Part shown: in pieces, positions 1 through 7,070 of the stretch
How positions within the stretch are numbered: position 1 is the first letter of the stretch
Layout of the letters: every line of letters begins with the position of its first letter
NCBI GenBank assembly: GCA_027079895.1
Contig: JALWUZ010000367.1
Span: 1-18,104, forward strand
Direction: 5' to 3'
Length of the DNA: 18,104 bases
From: Anaerolineae bacterium
Lineage (GTDB): Bacteria; Chloroflexota; Anaerolineae; B4-G1
Notes under the pieces: generated by a model
The model's database searches: none
What the model saw: only the letters and a program-made list of their open reading frames with translations
Told to the model about the DNA's origin: nothing
Translations under genes and position numbers: made by a program

Positions 1-105
1 CCTGATTCCGTCCCCCCAGCCCCGGCCCGCCGCCGGCCGCCCTTGTTTGGGGCGGTGAGACGACCGTCACCGTCGGCGGGCCGGGGCTGGGGGGACGGAA
101 TCAGG
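1..105. repeat. Perfect 32-bp inverted repeat at window edge
   Basis: Bases 1-32 are the exact reverse complement of bases 74-105, separated by a 41-base loop. The right arm lies in the glycerate kinase reading frame and encodes the conserved stretch GGPGLGGRNQ. The left arm puts a TGA (3-5) in the same frame. Because the palindrome begins at base 1, it may be a fold-back assembly artefact at a contig end. A real hairpin that truncated the gene is the alternative. Confidence 0.85.
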
Positions 106-377
106 AGTTGGCGTTGGCGGCGGCCATCGCCCTCGACGGCTGGCCGGGGCTGCTACTGATGGCGCTGGCGACCGACGGCACCGACGGCCCCACGGACGGC
201 GCGGGGGCGATCGTCACTGGCGAGACCGTCGCCCGCGCCCGCGCGTTGGGGCTCGACCCGGCGGCCTACCTGGCGGCCAACGACAGTTACCACTTCTTCG
301 CGGCCCTGGGGGATTTAGTCCGCACCGGGCCGACGGGGACGAACGTCAACGATCTGCTCTTTCTGCTCGTTGGGTGA
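33..377 (+). CDS. Glycerate 2-kinase, C-terminal fragment (MOFRL family)
   Basis: Glycerate 2-kinases of the MOFRL/GckA (TtuD-like) family phosphorylate D-glycerate to 2-phosphoglycerate in the cytoplasm. Only the C-terminal part is present. The frame reads ALVWGGETTVTV, then GRNQELALAAAIAL, ATDGTDGPTDGAG, NDSYHFF and TGPTGTNVNDL, which are the conserved blocks of the C-terminal domain. The stop is TGA at 375-377. The frame is open from base 6, but a TGA at 3-5 and the inverted repeat over bases 1-32 make everything before about base 33 unreliable. No genuine start is visible: TTG at 108 lies inside a conserved block and is not a credible start. The rest of the gene is presumably upstream of the window. 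Family assignment is firm; the gene symbol is left open. Confidence 0.85.
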   Translation, partial: PAALVWGGETTVTVGGPGLGGRNQELALAAAIALDGWPGLLLMALATDGTDGPTDGAGAIVTGETVARARALGLDPAAYLAANDSYHFFAALGDLVRTGPTGTNVNDLLFLLVG

Positions 378-388
378 GTGTGCTGCTT

Positions 389-438
389 GCTCCCACGCTC
401 CGGCTACCTACTCGCTCCCACGCTCCAGCGTGGGAACG
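389..438. repeat. Palindromic repeat TCCCACGCT-CC-AGCGTGGGA plus half copy
   Basis: The sequence GCTCCCACGCTC occurs at 389-400 and again at 414-425. The second copy continues into a 9-bp palindrome (416-424 with 427-435) with a two-base loop. A related palindrome occurs at 1411-1432. It is a dispersed intergenic palindrome of the kind found in many copies in high-GC genomes. It could act as a transcript-end hairpin for the upstream glycerate kinase, but there is no T-run. Confidence 0.8.
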
Positions 439-508
439 CAAGAGGCGTCGCAACGCTCCCTGCTCACATGCAGGGCATGCGAGCAATCAGAGAGGAGGCG
501 ATAGTGTA

Positions 509-1368
509 GTGAACGGCTGGGATTTCTCCATTTTGTGGCGGGCCGGACATGCTGTCCTAGAAGGGCGCGACCCCTTCTCTGTTGCGTATTTCTACTACCC
601 TCTTCCGTTCGCGTATTTTTTGAGCATCTTCGCACTCGTGCCGGAGAAAGTGGCTTTTGGGAGTTGGATCTTGCTCAACCTCGGATTGTTGGTGTACTTC
701 TTTCGGATCAGGTTCTGGGAGTGGGTGCTGTACGTACCGGTGATGCACTTACTCTCTTCTGGGCAAGTAGACCTTCTTTTCTGGGCACTGGCACGAGGGC
801 TCAAGCGCACTTGGTCAGGAGCATTACTAGGAGCATTTATCACCCTGAAGCCCCAAGCGGCCTTAGTGTTACTTCCGTGGCACTTGCTGGATTGGTGGCG
901 TTCCGCCGCAAGACGTTGAGTCAGTGGGTAGCCTTCACCATCGCTTTGTGGGGTTTGCCAACTGTGTGGCGTCCGTTGTGGGTCGTGGACTGGTGGCAGG
1001 CTATTCCCTCCGGCGGGTGGTGGGCCACTGCCAAGAACACGCCGGGCATTTTCAGTTTGTTGCAGGTGTGGCCTGCTCTTTCTCCGTTGCTGGTTGTCGC
1101 TGCGGTGCTCATCCTGTGGTGGGGCTTACGGCAGAGAACTCAGGAAATCGGACGAGCCACGGCCATTCTGTCGCTTCCAATCGGCCTGTTCTACAACACC
1201 ATGTCACTCCTGGATTGTGCACCGGCTGCACTGCTGGTGCCGTTGAGTTGGCTGGCTGCGGTATTGGCACTGCTCACAAGAACGTACATCCCCTTCATCC
1301 TACTCCCTCTGGGGGTGCTCTACTGGCACTTTCCGCCGCGGAAGACTCGGCGGCCTCCAATTACGTAA
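509..1368 (+). pseudogene. Frameshifted GT87 (DUF2029)-like membrane glycosyltransferase remnant
   Basis: Two overlapping reading frames together form one multi-spanning membrane protein. The first part (frame 2, GTG at 509 after AGAGGAGG at 491-498) contains WDFSILWRAGHAVLEGRDPF, a YYPLP motif, and later SSGQVDLLFWAL and TLKPQAALVLLPWHLLDWW. This order (acidic residue near the start, aromatic-Pro motif, G-Q, K-P) recalls GT-C mannosyltransferases of the GT87 family that use polyprenyl-phosphate sugars. At about 885-910 homology moves to frame 1, which continues with hydrophobic helices to TAA at 1366-1368; frame 2 hits TGA at 917-919. The switch is equivalent to losing one base. The product is also short, about 285 residues, and lacks the usual N-terminal helix before the acidic motif. 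Decay is likely; sequencing error could explain the frameshift but not the short N-terminus. GT87 assignment is tentative. Confidence 0.55.
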
Positions 1369-1410
1369 ATCGTGGGATAGGGAGTTAGGTTTTGACAGAT
1401 GGCTTGCGCG

Positions 1411-1478
1411 TTCCCACGCCGGAGCGTGGGAACAAGGCCTGTACTCCACTCACCCCCACGCTCTGCGTAGGAGCGGGA
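1411..1478. repeat. Palindromic repeat copies downstream of GT87 remnant
   Basis: TTCCCACGC (1411-1419) pairs with GCGTGGGAA (1424-1432) around a four-base loop. A degenerate copy, CCCCCACGCTCTGCGTAGGAG, follows at 1453-1473. These match the palindromes at 389-438 on the other side of the GT87 remnant. The 3' end of dprA lies just beyond, so the hairpins sit between convergent transcripts and could help terminate both. Confidence 0.75.
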
Positions 1479-1501
1479 GGCTAGTAGTCGGAAACACCGT
1501 G

Positions 1502-2593
1502 TTACCGCGCCCGCACGTACATCATCCCTCCCACTGCCCGCACCAGCCCTTTCAACTCCAACAGCGCGAGGGTGCTCGTCACCTGGGCGATGGGAAGCCC
1601 CACCTGCTGCCTCAACTCGTCCACGTGGAGCGGCTCCGCCGAGAGATGGCGCAGAATCGCCGCCTCCGTCTCGTCGGCGGGGAGCGTCTCGCGGGCAGCG
1701 GTGTACTCCGGCACCATCGTCAGGTTCAACTCCTCCAGGATGTCCTCTGGCTTGAGCACCGGCTTGGCCCCGTCCCGAATCAGGTTGTTGGTGCCGACGC
1801 TCCCGTGAGCCAGGATGGAGCCCGGCACGGCGAACACATCCCGTCCCTGGTCGGCGGCGAAGTCGGCGGTGATTAAGGCTCCACTGCGCCGTCCGGCCTC
1901 GGTGACGAGCACCCCCAGGCTCAGCCCGCTGATGATACGGTTGCGCGGCGGGAAGTTGCGCCCCTCCGGCGGCGTCCCCAGCGGGTAATCGCTGACCAGC
2001 ACGCCACGAGCGGCGATCTCCCGCGCCAGCGAGCGGTGCTCCGGCGGGTAGATGTGGTCAATCCCGCACCCCAGGACGGCAATCGTGCGGCCCCCGGCGT
2101 CGAGGGCGGCGCGGTGGGCTACGCCGTCAATCCCCCGCGCCAGGCCGCTGACGATGGTGATGCCGCTGCGGGCCAGGGCGGAGGTCAACCGGCGGGTCAC
2201 TTCCTTGCCGTAGACGGAGGCGCGGCGCGTGCCGACGACGGCGATCGCCCAGGCGTCCGCCGCCGTGAACGCGCCGCGCACGTACAGCACCGGCGGCGGC
2301 TCGCTGATCTCCCGCAGCAGCGGGGGGTACTCGTCGCTCTCCCAGGTGAGCACCCGCACCCCGGCCCGCTCGACGCGGCGCAACTGCTCGTCCAGGTCAA
2401 CGGAGGAGCGGGCCGCAAGGAGATTTTGCAGCGAACGGCGGTCGAGTCCGGCGCGGCGCAGTTCGTCGGCGGGGGCGTTCCAGGCCCGTTCCACATCGCC
2501 GAAGTAACTCAGCAACGCCCGCAGCCGTTTCGGCCCGATTCCCCGCACGATGTTGAAGCCAATCCAGTACCGCAGGTCACTCACGCCGCCCAT
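1502..2593 (-). CDS. dprA: DNA processing protein DprA (Smf)
   Basis: DprA binds incoming single-stranded DNA in the cytoplasm and loads RecA during natural transformation; it is also kept in bacteria not known to be competent. The 363-residue product has a helix-hairpin-helix/SAM-like N-terminus (GIGPKRLRALL near residue 18). A Rossmann-like core follows at about 115-290 with VGTRRAS (120-126), SGLARGID (149-156), GCGIDHIYPPEH, PRNRIISG and PGS...GTNNLI..GA. A winged-helix DprA C-terminal domain (about 310-363) ends at LVRAVGGMMYV. ATG at 2593 lies 5 bases after the rimM stop, so it is the distal gene of the ffh-rpsP-khpA-rimM group. No other competence genes are in the window. Confidence 0.95.
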   Translation of the reverse strand: MGGVSDLRYWIGFNIVRGIGPKRLRALLSYFGDVERAWNAPADELRRAGLDRRSLQNLLAARSSVDLDEQLRRVERAGVRVLTWESDEYPPLLREISEPPPVLYVRGAFTAADAWAIAVVGTRRASVYGKEVTRRLTSALARSGITIVSGLARGIDGVAHRAALDAGGRTIAVLGCGIDHIYPPEHRSLAREIAARGVLVSDYPLGTPPEGRNFPPRNRIISGLSLGVLVTEAGRRSGALITADFAADQGRDVFAVPGSILAHGSVGTNNLIRDGAKPVLKPEDILEELNLTMVPEYTAARETLPADETEAAILRHLSAEPLHVDELRQQVGLPIAQVTSTLALLELKGLVRAVGGMMYVRAR

Positions 2594-2598
2594 CCCGT

Positions 2599-3183
2599 CT
2601 ACAGGGTGCCGGGCAGAAGCCGCACCACCATCTTGCGCTCGTCCACGTCCAGGCTGATGACGACCTCCTCAATGTCCGGCAGGAGCACCTCCCCGTAGGG
2701 CCCGCGCACCACGTAGACATCGTTGGCCCCGGTCTCCAGCACGTCCACGACATACCCCAGGGAGTCCCCGTCCTCCGTCTCCACCGCGACGCCGATGACC
2801 TGGAATAGGTAGAACTCCCCCTCTTCCAACGGCACCGCCTTCTCGATGGGAATCTCCACCAGCATACCGCGCAAGTCCTCGGCGTCGTTGCGGGAGTCGC
2901 AGCCGCCCAGTTTGACGAGCAGGACTTCCCGATGCCAGCGCAGCCCCTCGACCGGGTAGCGGCGGGCGACCTGGGGGGTATCGGGGGCGGCGAGGTAAAA
3001 TTCGGTGTGCTGGGGCAGCCGTTCCGGGTAGGCGGTCAGCACCTCGACCCGCACCTCCCCCCGGATGCCGTGCGGTCGCAGCACCCGCCCGACCACTAAA
3101 TAGCGAGGCTCAGGTATCTTCTTGCCGCCTGAGCCTCTGCTGTGCGTACTATCCGATTGTCTTCCGGCGTCCATTGGCCTCAT
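2599..3183 (-). CDS. rimM: 16S rRNA processing protein RimM
   Basis: RimM is a ribosome-assembly factor that binds the 30S head through ribosomal protein S19 and helps mature 16S rRNA. The barrel domain begins at about residue 27 (YLVVGRVLRPHGIRGEVRV) and runs through LVKLGGCDSRNDAEDLRG. A PRC-barrel follows (EEGEFYLFQVIG... ...VLETGANDVYVV... ...LLPDIEEVV). The product is 194 residues; family members are usually about 165-180, and the excess is a hydrophilic 25-residue N-terminal extension. ATG 3183 and ATG 3174 are both possible and neither has a strong ribosome-binding site. A 10-bp hairpin (3105-3137) lies inside the extension. A downstream GTG start at the barrel domain cannot be excluded. 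Confidence 0.93.
   Translation of the reverse strand: MRPMDAGRQSDSTHSRGSGGKKIPEPRYLVVGRVLRPHGIRGEVRVEVLTAYPERLPQHTEFYLAAPDTPQVARRYPVEGLRWHREVLLVKLGGCDSRNDAEDLRGMLVEIPIEKAVPLEEGEFYLFQVIGVAVETEDGDSLGYVVDVLETGANDVYVVRGPYGEVLLPDIEEVVISLDVDERKMVVRLLPGTL
3105..3137 (-). promoter_or_regulatory. Hairpin inside rimM 5' region
   Basis: GAGGCTCAGG (3105-3114) is the exact reverse complement of CCTGAGCCTC (3128-3137), with a 13-base loop. It falls in the codons for RimM residues of about 16-26, just before the conserved domain. In the mRNA it would form a stable stem near the start of the gene. It could affect translation, or mark that the true start is further downstream. The function is inferred. Confidence 0.4.
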
Positions 3184-3216
3184 CGTGCTGCTCGGCGACC
3201 GGCGTCGCCGGGGCCA

Positions 3217-3453
3217 TCAGACCACTTCCAGAGTGACGCGCTTGCCCTGTTTGGCGGCGATCACCCGGACCAGTTTGCGGATGGCGTTGATGGTGCGCCC
3301 GCCTTTGCCAATGACACGCCCCATGTCTTCCGGCCCGACCCGTAGTTCCAGGATGACGGAGTTCTCCCCTTCGATCTCGGAGACGTACACCTGCGACGGG
3401 TCATCTACCAGCGACTTGGCGATGAACTCGACCAGTTCCTTCATAGATGCCAT
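3217..3453 (-). CDS. khpA: KH-domain RNA-binding protein KhpA (YlqC family)
   Basis: KhpA is a single-KH-domain RNA-binding protein, often partnered with KhpB/EloR, that affects small RNAs and cell elongation in Gram-positive bacteria. The 78-residue product has the GxxG loop in GRVIGKGGRTINAIRKLVR (about residues 46-64), preceded by MKELVEFIAKSLVDDPSQV, typical of the family. ATG 3453 is preceded by AAGGAGG at a good distance. A second ATG at 3444 is less well spaced. It lies between rpsP and rimM, its conserved position in many phyla. Confidence 0.93.
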   Translation of the reverse strand: MASMKELVEFIAKSLVDDPSQVYVSEIEGENSVILELRVGPEDMGRVIGKGGRTINAIRKLVRVIAAKQGKRVTLEVV

Positions 3454-3569
3454 CGTGCTCCTCCTTTTCGGGTTTGAGGTGGATGTCGAGTGTGACCGTC
3501 GGTGGGGACGGCGTGGTTATGAGCGCGGTGGGGGAGCGAGGGCCACCGCGTGGGAAATTGGGGTGAGGT

Positions 3570-4001
3570 TTACTCCTCCCCTTCGTCAGCCCCGACCGTT
3601 TCGGCCTCCGGCGTCTCGCCGCCCTCCTCCTCCGGCTCTTCCGACGGGGCGGGCTCTTCCGCCCCCTCGTCTTCGGAGGGGATTTCGGCGGCGGGGGCGG
3701 CGGCTTCGGCCTCGGCCACCAGGGACTCCAGGGATTCCCCGGCCTTCAACCGCTCGAAGCGGCCCCAGGTCCCGTATGCCTTCAGGAGACGCAGCACCGG
3801 CTCCGTCGGCTGTGCGCCCACGCTGAGCCAGTGGAGGGCCCGTTCCTCTTTGATGACCACCGTCTCCGGCTCGGTACGGGGGTTGTAGAAACCGATTGCC
3901 TCGATGAACCGCCCGTCGCGGGGCGAACGGGCATCGGCGACCACGATCCGATAACTCGGTTGTTTCTTTGCACCTACGCGGCGCAAGCGAATCTTGACCA
4001 T
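3570..4001 (-). CDS. rpsP: 30S ribosomal protein S16 with acidic C-terminal tail
   Basis: S16 is an assembly protein of the small ribosomal subunit that binds 16S rRNA. The first 85 or so residues are canonical: MVKIRLRRVGAKKQPSYRIV, then DARSPRDGRFIEAIGFYNPR and WLSVGAQPTEPV. Standard S16 ends near residue 80-90. Here the chain continues to 143 residues with an Ala/Glu/Pro-rich, very acidic tail of low complexity. CAGGAGGAG ends about 1-3 bases before ATG 4001, a short but strong Shine-Dalgarno. It follows ffh by 68 bases and probably shares its transcript. Confidence 0.96.
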   Translation of the reverse strand: MVKIRLRRVGAKKQPSYRIVVADARSPRDGRFIEAIGFYNPRTEPETVVIKEERALHWLSVGAQPTEPVLRLLKAYGTWGRFERLKAGESLESLVAEAEAAAPAAEIPSEDEGAEEPAPSEEPEEEGGETPEAETVGADEGEE

Positions 4002-4069
4002 ACTCCTCCTGTATCTGCGATAGATTTGTCGGTGTAACGGCCCACCCTCCCGTCGGTCGGATGAGCCGG

Positions 4070-5398
4070 CTATCCGAACATCCCCATCAGCCCGCGCATG
4101 CCCTTCTTCCCCTTGCGCATCTGCTTCATCATCCGCTGCATCTGGCGGAACTGTTTGAGCAGGGCGTTGACCTCCTGTACCGATGTGCCACTGCCCCGTG
4201 CTATGCGCTTCCGGCGGCTGCTGTTGATTATGCGCGGGTTGCGCCGTTCCTCCGGCGTCATCGAGAGGATGATCGCTTCAACGTGCTTGAACTGCCGGTC
4301 GGCCACGTCCTCAGGGATGTCTCGGGCCAGTTTGTTCAGGCCGGGCACCATGCCCAGGATTTGGCTCAAGGGCCCCATCCGGCGGATTTGCCGGAACTGT
4401 TCCAGGAAGTCCTCCAGGTCGAAAGTGGCCTCGCGCAGTTTGCGCTCCATCCGCTCCGCCTGTTCCTCGTCGAAGGTGGCCTCCATCCGCTCGATGAGGG
4501 TCAGCATGTCCCCCATCCCCAGGATGCGGGAGGCCAGCCGGTCGGGTTGGAAGACTTCCAGGGCGTCGCTCTTCTCGCCGGTGCCGAGGAATTTGATCGG
4601 CACGCCGGTCACGGCCCGCATGCTGATGGCCGCGCCGCCTCGGGCGTCGCCGTCCACTTTGGTGAGGATGAGCCCCGTCAGCCCGATGGCCTCGTGGAAT
4701 CCGGCGGCGACGTTCACCGCCTCCTGGCCGGTCATCGCGTCGGCGACGAGGAGCGTCTCCACCGGGCGGGTCGCCTTCTTGACCGCCCGCAGTTCGTCCA
4801 TCATCGCCTGGTCTATTTGCAACCGTCCGGCGGTGTCCAGGATGACCACGTCGTACCCCCGCCGCCGCGCCTCCTTGACCCCGTTGGCGCAGATTTTGGG
4901 CGGGGGGGATTGCTGCCCCTCGCTGTAGACCGGGAGTTCCAACTGGCGGCCCAGGACTTCCAACTGCGTGATGGCGGCCGGGCGGTAGGTGTCCCCGGCG
5001 ACCATCAGCGGCAGATGGCCCTGTTCTTTCAGGTAGCGGGACAGTTTGGCGACGGTGGTCGTCTTGCCGGAGCCTTGCAGCCCGACCAGCATGATGACGT
5101 AGGGTGCCGGGCCGGTCAGTTCCAGGCGGCTCGGCTCCCCCAGCGTCTTGATCAACTCCTGATGGACGATCTTGACGACCTGTTGGGCGGGGCTCAGGCT
5201 TTTGGTGATTTCGGCCCCGACGGCTTCCTGGCGGATGCGTTTGGTGAAGTCCTTGACGACTTTGTAATGTACGTCCGCCTCCAAGAGAGCCAAGCGAATC
5301 TCGCGCAGCACCTCTTTGACATCGGACTCACGGAGGACACCGCGATTGCCCAGACGCTTGAAGACGGCTTGCAGTTTGTCGGTCAGGTTTTCGAACAT
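4070..5398 (-). CDS. ffh: Signal recognition particle protein Ffh (SRP54)
   Basis: Ffh is the GTPase of the signal recognition particle. With 4.5S RNA it delivers nascent membrane proteins to FtsY at the membrane. The 442-residue product has the N domain at 1-90, then the G domain with GLQGSGKTTTVAKLS (106-120), DTYRPAAITQL, ILDTAGRLQID, TKVDGDARGG and GTGEKSDALEVF. A methionine-rich M domain follows from about residue 300, with the RNA-binding segment RIARGSGTSVQEVNALLKQF and a final MMKQM...GMRGLMGMFG. Length and order are standard. ATG 5398 has no strong Shine-Dalgarno. It is the first gene of the ffh-rpsP-khpA-rimM-dprA group. Confidence 0.97.
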   Translation of the reverse strand: MFENLTDKLQAVFKRLGNRGVLRESDVKEVLREIRLALLEADVHYKVVKDFTKRIRQEAVGAEITKSLSPAQQVVKIVHQELIKTLGEPSRLELTGPAPYVIMLVGLQGSGKTTTVAKLSRYLKEQGHLPLMVAGDTYRPAAITQLEVLGRQLELPVYSEGQQSPPPKICANGVKEARRRGYDVVILDTAGRLQIDQAMMDELRAVKKATRPVETLLVADAMTGQEAVNVAAGFHEAIGLTGLILTKVDGDARGGAAISMRAVTGVPIKFLGTGEKSDALEVFQPDRLASRILGMGDMLTLIERMEATFDEEQAERMERKLREATFDLEDFLEQFRQIRRMGPLSQILGMVPGLNKLARDIPEDVADRQFKHVEAIILSMTPEERRNPRIINSSRRKRIARGSGTSVQEVNALLKQFRQMQRMMKQMRKGKKGMRGLMGMFG

Positions 5399-5496
5399 AG
5401 CGGCCTATGTTTCCAAACAAGTGGGGCGATTGTAACGGAAAAGGCGGGTTTCGTCAAGTTGCCGTCGGCGGCGGAGAACGGGCCGGCCCCACAAGA

Positions 5497-5534
5497 CGAA
5501 TGCACGAACGGGGAGCGCTCCATTCGTGCATTCG
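5497..5534. terminator. Stem-loop between livF and ffh
   Basis: CGAATGCACGAACGG (5497-5511) pairs with CCATTCGTGCATTCG (5520-5534): 15 base pairs including one G:U, with an 8-base loop. It starts 36 bases after the livF stop on the minus strand and lies upstream of ffh. This fits the end of the liv transcript. No clear U-run follows, so it is terminator-like rather than a textbook intrinsic terminator. Confidence 0.5.
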
Positions 5535-5569
5535 CCGCGGCTCGATTGGCGAGGTCGGGAGGACGGGCC

Positions 5570-6304
5570 TCAACCGCCCAGGTAGGCCTTCTTCACCTCC
5601 GGGTTGTTCGCCAACTCCTCCGAAGTCCCCTCCAGGACGATGTTACCGGTCTCCAGCACGTAGCCGCGATGGGCCAACTTGAGCGCCATGTTAGCGTTCT
5701 GCTCCACCAGGAGGATGGTGGTGCCCTGGGCGTTGATCTCCGCGAGGGTCTTGAAGATGTCCCGCACCAGCACCGGCGCCAATCCCATCGAGGGCTCGTC
5801 GAGGAGCATCAGCCGTCCGCGCGTCATCAACGCCCGCCCGACGGCCAACATCTGCTGCTCGCCGCCGCTCAGAGTCTCGCCGCGCTGGTTCTTGCGCTCC
5901 TCCAGGCGGGGGAAGATCTCGAACACCCGGCGCAGGTCTTTTTGAATCTGGGCCTTGTCCTTGCGGGAGTAGGTCGCCAGCATGAGGTTTTCCAGCACCG
6001 AGAGGTTGCCGAATATGCGCCGTCCCTCCGGCACCTGCGAGATGCCGAATTTGCTCACCACCTCGTGGGGCTTGTAGTGGAGCAGGTCTTCCCCCTGGTA
6101 CATGATGCTGCCGCCGACGACCCGCCCCCCCAACTCCGCCACGTAGGGAATCTGGCGGGAGATGGTCATCAAGGTGGTGGTCTTCCCGGCCCCGTTGGCG
6201 CCGATGAGGGTCACAATCTCCCCCTCCTCGACGTGGAAGGAGATCCCGTGCAGGGCCTCGATATTGCCGTATCTCACCCGTAGGTCTTTCACCTCAAGCA
6301 GCAT
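5570..6304 (-). CDS. livF: Branched-chain amino-acid ABC transporter ATPase LivF
   Basis: LivF is one of the two ATPases powering branched-chain amino-acid import. Visible motifs are Walker A GANGAGKTT, the Q-loop region QVPEGRRIFGNLSV (EGR is a LivF hallmark), signature LSGGEQQMLAVGRAL, Walker B LMLLDEPSMGLAP and the switch LLVEQN. Domain length is 244 residues from ATG 6304, preceded by GAGGAGG six bases away. A longer upstream frame to 6397 is only read-through of livG. The start overlaps the end of livG by 11 bases, so translation is coupled. Confidence 0.95.
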   Translation of the reverse strand: MLLEVKDLRVRYGNIEALHGISFHVEEGEIVTLIGANGAGKTTTLMTISRQIPYVAELGGRVVGGSIMYQGEDLLHYKPHEVVSKFGISQVPEGRRIFGNLSVLENLMLATYSRKDKAQIQKDLRRVFEIFPRLEERKNQRGETLSGGEQQMLAVGRALMTRGRLMLLDEPSMGLAPVLVRDIFKTLAEINAQGTTILLVEQNANMALKLAHRGYVLETGNIVLEGTSEELANNPEVKKAYLGG

Positions 6305-7070
6305 CGAACGCCTCCTCACCCAGATATGCCTCGATGACGCGCGGGTTGTTCCGAATCTCCTCCGGCGTGCCGTAGGCGATGGTCTCGCCGAAGTCAACTA
6401 CCTTGATACGCTCGCAGATGTTCATGATGACCCGCATCTGGTGCTCGATGATCCAGATCGCCAGGTTGAAGTCGCGGCGAATCTGCTGGATGAACTCCAT
6501 CAGGTCGCTGATCTCGCCGGGGTTCATCCCCGCTGCCGGCTCGTCGAGCAGGAGCAGGCGGGGTTCGGTGGCGAGGGCGCGGGCGATCTCGACCTTGCGC
6601 TGTTCGCCGTAGGGCAGGTTCTTGGCCGCCTCGTGAGCCTCTTTGTCCAGGCCGAACATCGCCAGGAGGTCGAAGGCCCGCCGCTTGATCTGCCGCTCCT
6701 CGTCCCAGTACCGTTTCCCGTGCAGGATGGAGTCCACCAGCCCGTACTGAATGCGGGAAGCGCGGGCGATGCAGATGTTGTCCAGCACCGACAACTCGTT
6801 CCACAGTCGGATGGTCTGGAAGGTGCGGGCGATTCCCCGGGTGGTGATTTCGTGGGGGCGCATGCCGACCAGGTTCTCACCGTCGAGCAGGACTTCTCCC
6901 TCGGTGGGGCGGTAGGCCCCCGTCACCAGGTTGAAGATGGTCGTCTTGCCCGCGCCGTTGGGGCCAATCAGCCCCACCAGGTCCCCCTGCTCCATCTCCA
7001 GGTTGAAGTCGTAGACGGCCCGCAACCCGCCGAAGTAGTGGGTCAGGTGCTTAATTTGCAGCATGGGCAT
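6294..7070 (-). CDS. livG: Branched-chain amino-acid ABC transporter ATPase LivG
   Basis: LivG is the partner ATPase of LivF. Motifs are Walker A GPNGAGKTT, the Q-loop IARTFQTIRLW, signature LPYGEQRKVEIARAL, Walker B LLLLDEPAAGMNP and the switch IIEHQMR. The long insert after the Q-loop, carrying a Tyr/Trp/Arg-rich segment, is usual for LivG. ATG 7070 (MPMLQIKHL) and ATG 7064 both follow AGGAGGAG closely. 7070 gives 258 residues and overlaps livM by 20 bases. The frame extends to 7118, but the extra residues are not family-like. Confidence 0.95.
   Translation of the reverse strand: MPMLQIKHLTHYFGGLRAVYDFNLEMEQGDLVGLIGPNGAGKTTIFNLVTGAYRPTEGEVLLDGENLVGMRPHEITTRGIARTFQTIRLWNELSVLDNICIARASRIQYGLVDSILHGKRYWDEERQIKRRAFDLLAMFGLDKEAHEAAKNLPYGEQRKVEIARALATEPRLLLLDEPAAGMNPGEISDLMEFIQQIRRDFNLAIWIIEHQMRVIMNICERIKVVDFGETIAYGTPEEIRNNPRVIEAYLGEEAFDAA

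Noticed and set aside
885..919. Programmed -1 frameshift joining the two GT87-like frames
   Set aside because: No slippery heptamer or following stem is visible, and the protein is also N-terminally short, so decay or sequence error fits better.
1384..1390. GTTAGGT on the plus strand, matching the attC R' consensus
   Set aside because: No partner R'' or L boxes are nearby and no gene starts just after it on that strand; a 7-base match is expected by chance.
4061..6283. 740-codon open frame on the plus strand opposite ffh and livF
   Set aside because: High-GC shadow frame: the minus strand carries complete Ffh and LivF motifs, and the plus-strand translation is His/Asp/Gln-rich with no recognisable motifs.
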